Shown here in pieces: positions 59,810-64,000 of a stretch of DNA of 64,000 nt. The notes beneath the pieces are model-generated. The model did not search any database, was not told the DNA's origin, and was given only the letters and a program-made list of their open reading frames with translations. Within the stretch, counting starts at the first letter, position 1; each line of letters starts with the position of its first letter. Both the position numbers and the translations under genes were made by a program. This DNA comes from Rhodospirillaceae bacterium (lineage in GTDB: Bacteria > Pseudomonadota > Alphaproteobacteria > Rhodospirillales > Rhodospirillaceae). Location of the stretch: assembly GCA_009693785.1 (NCBI GenBank), contig SHWP01000005.1, positions 1 to 64,000 on the forward strand. The letters are read 5' to 3'.

Positions 59810-60331
59810 TTAAAATTCCCAACCGACGGTGCCCATCAAAATATTAGTGCCGCGATTTTTTTTGTGCAGCACCTGAGCATTTGACACGTGCGTCAAGCCA
59901 AGCCCGGCGCGCACGCCCCTGATCACGCGCACGGAGCCTTGAAGGCCCAAATGAAACTGCGCGGTGCCGCCTAGGAATGTGCTGTCGCCCTGACGATAGG
60001 CAGCGATGCCTGCCGAGGGTTCAAATTCAAACAGCCCATTGCCCCATTGCAGCGGCAAGGCGAACCCCGCAAAGACCAAGCCGCCTTTATCAGCATTGAT
60101 AAAACCGCCAATCAGCGGCTTGAGGCCTAAGAATTTTCCACCCAGCGCCTTGCCGCCGCCAAAGCCATCGGCGAAGCGGTACTGCACATGCGCGGCTGCG
60201 GATTTTTTATCGTTGGGGATAATATCGTACTGGCCAATACCAACCGTTAGCACCGCCTTGTCGGCGGCCATCACCGATGTTGCGCCGAGCCAAGCCGCAA
60301 GGCCAAGAACAAACCCCGCGACGAGCCGCAC
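59810..60331 (-). CDS. PagL-like lipid A deacylase (acyloxyacyl hydrolase)
   Basis: A 173-residue outer-membrane beta-barrel with a signal peptide (about 1-22, cut at AA). The C-terminus ends in Phe, as in many barrels. The PagL signature appears as LTHVSNAQV, with His148 and Ser150 as the likely catalytic pair. The Glu expected 12 residues after the Ser is not at that place (GTN at 161-163), so activity is uncertain. PagL removes a fatty acid from lipid A and can tune endotoxicity and envelope strength. It is translated just after sucD. Confidence 0.85.
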   Translation of the reverse strand: MRLVAGFVLGLAAWLGATSVMAADKAVLTVGIGQYDIIPNDKKSAAAHVQYRFADGFGGGKALGGKFLGLKPLIGGFINADKGGLVFAGFALPLQWGNGLFEFEPSAGIAAYRQGDSTFLGGTAQFHLGLQGSVRVIRGVRAGLGLTHVSNAQVLHKKNRGTNILMGTVGWEF

Positions 60332-60336
60332 GATGC

Positions 60337-61211
60337 TTAGCCCTTCATCGCCTTCAGCATGGTTTGGCCCAGCGATGCGGGCGAGTCGGCAATATGGAAC
60401 CCGGCCGCGCGCATCGCCTCGAATTTCGCCGCCGCCGTGCCCTTGCCGCCCGAGATGATAGCACCCGCGTGGCCCATGCGACGTCCGGGGGGCGCGGTCA
60501 CGCCCGCCACGAACCCGACGATGGGCTTTTTCTTCTTCGCGCGCATATAAAACTCAGCCGCATCTTCTTCCGCCGTGCCGCCGATTTCACCGATCATGAT
60601 GATGCCTTGGGTAGCGTCATCGCCCAAGAACAAGTCGAGGCAATCGATAAAGTTGGTGCCATTCACCGGATCTCCACCAATGCCGATACACGTGGTTTGG
60701 CCCAAGCCCGTGGCGGTGGTTTGCGCCACGGCTTCGTACGTCAGCGTGCCAGAGCGTGAGACAATGCCGATTTTGCCTTTTTGGTGAATGTGACCGGGCA
60801 TGATGCCGATTTTGCATTCACCCGGTGTGATGATGCCCGGGCAATTGGGTCCGATAAGACGCGTTTTGGAACCAGCCAGCGCGCGCTTGACGCGCACCAT
60901 GTCGAGCACCGGAATGCCCTCGGTGATGCACACCACTAATGGAATTTCGGCGTCAATGGCCTCTAAAATCGCGTCCGCCGCGAACGGTGGCGGCACATAA
61001 ATCGCCGAGGCATCGCAGCCCGTGGCTTTGCGAGCGTCCGCCACGGTGTCGAACACCGGCAGATCGAGGTGCGTGGTGCCGCCTTTGCCAGGCGTCACAC
61101 CGCCAACCATTTTGGTGCCGTAAGCAATGGCTTGTTCGGAATGGAACGTGCCTTGGCTGCCGGTGAAGCCCTGGCAGATGACCTTGGTATTCTTACCAAC
61201 GAGAACAGACA

Positions 61212-61212
<1 letters not shown>
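60337..61212 (-). CDS. sucD: succinyl-CoA ligase subunit alpha
   Basis: The 291-residue alpha subunit. The N-terminus [21 protein letters not shown] binds CoA, and the phosphorylated His lies in [10 protein letters not shown] (His248). It overlaps the sucC stop in TAATG, so subunits are made in step. It forms GTP/ATP from succinyl-CoA in the TCA cycle. Confidence 0.98.
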
Positions 61213-62411
<1,199 letters not shown>

Positions 62412-62569
62412 GCGAGTCCCCCTTGTCCGGGCCTTGAGCCATCCCCTGGCCTGGGCCGGATGATCCATGCCCGGATGAGATCGGGGCCAGATCGTTTAAG
62501 CGTGAGCATTTATAGCATCGCTTGAGGGGGGTGCAACCGCACCGGCTCGGACCAAATGCAAAAAAAGTA

Positions 62570-62683
62570 AAGGCCCGGAAGGGGTTAGCCGCATTTTCCA
62601 GCGAAGCCCCCTATGCTTCGCCAAGGAAAATGCAAAATTAAGAGAAATCTGGAACGCGGAAGCGTTCCAGAGGGCCGGGCCTT
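62570..62683 (-). terminator. cloverleaf palindrome with T run between mdh and sucC
   Basis: On the minus strand (mRNA sense) the outer stem AAGGCCCGG (62675-62683) pairs with CCGGGCCTT (62570-62578). It encloses two hairpins: CTGGAACGC/GCGTTCCAG (62649-62670) and GCATTTTCC/GGAAAATGC (62591-62633) capped by an inner GCGAAGC/GCTTCGC stem. Just after the outer stem come TTTAC and seven T. A GC-rich stem followed by a T run is the form of a Rho-independent terminator or attenuator. It could end the mdh transcript, reduce flow into sucCD, or be a repeated mobile palindrome. All pairings are read from the sequence; function is inferred. Confidence 0.72.
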
Positions 62684-62708
62684 GGATTCATGAGGAATTG
62701 CGATGCGA

Positions 62709-64000
<1,292 letters not shown>

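Overview
The window is an ordinary, gene-dense stretch of an alphaproteobacterial chromosome of moderate-to-high GC, most likely Rhodospirillales or a close relative (inference). Evidence: F1 ATPase genes atpHAGDC without F0 genes; the order ffs-dnaX-ybaB-recR; def-fmt-truA facing dapD-dapE; an mdh-sucCD-sucAB-lpd TCA cluster; an EnvC-CtpA-divergent deacetylase-RppH string; and a DUF2336 gene. I see no tRNA, rRNA, CRISPR array, prophage or complete insertion sequence.

Layout. 1-1.45 kb: panB and a panC cut off by what looks like an IS21-family end. 1.5-5.2 kb: operon of a VTT membrane protein, a flavoprotein disulfide reductase-like enzyme and a sensor kinase. 5.4-10.4 kb: rpmH-rnpA-yidD-yidC-engB-argB-nucleotidase, each closely spaced or overlapping. 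10.4-13.4 kb: DUF2336 gene and a frameshifted PAS-GGDEF gene. 13.6-19 kb: dapD-dapE-membrane protein facing def-fmt-GNAT-truA. 19-24.3 kb: envelope genes, rmuC, a frameshifted SPFH protein gene with nfeD, and a DUF4136 lipoprotein. 24.4-27.3 kb: recR, ybaB, dnaX and SRP RNA. 27.4-34.1 kb: gpmI, envC-like, ctpA, deacetylase, rppH. 34.1-39 kb: F1 ATPase. 39.2-42.6 kb: a broken Rieske-flavoprotein gene and priA. 42.7-45.2 kb: fsa, DUF484, xerC. 45.2-49.9 kb: ABC exporter, PhyH-like oxygenase, rhomboid protease, frameshifted glycosyltransferase. 50-63.7 kb: the TCA cluster, with five unrelated genes between sucD and sucA. The end holds the start of a ChaN-like lipoprotein gene.

The genes cover central metabolism (TCA cycle, glycolysis, F1 ATPase), lysine/peptidoglycan precursor and arginine synthesis, pantothenate synthesis, translation start and protein maturation, membrane insertion, replication restart and repair, and envelope remodelling. 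The most unusual items are a TPR protein carrying a PRMT-like methyltransferase domain, which keeps the double-Glu spacing and a His-Trp loop of arginine methyltransferases; a Rieske/NAD(P)H-flavoprotein fusion gene with three separate lesions; a cloverleaf-like palindrome ending in a T run between mdh and sucC; and several intergenic palindromic repeats. Four genes carry frameshifts, mostly in short base runs, so part of the apparent gene decay may be sequencing error. I found no clearly new multi-gene system.
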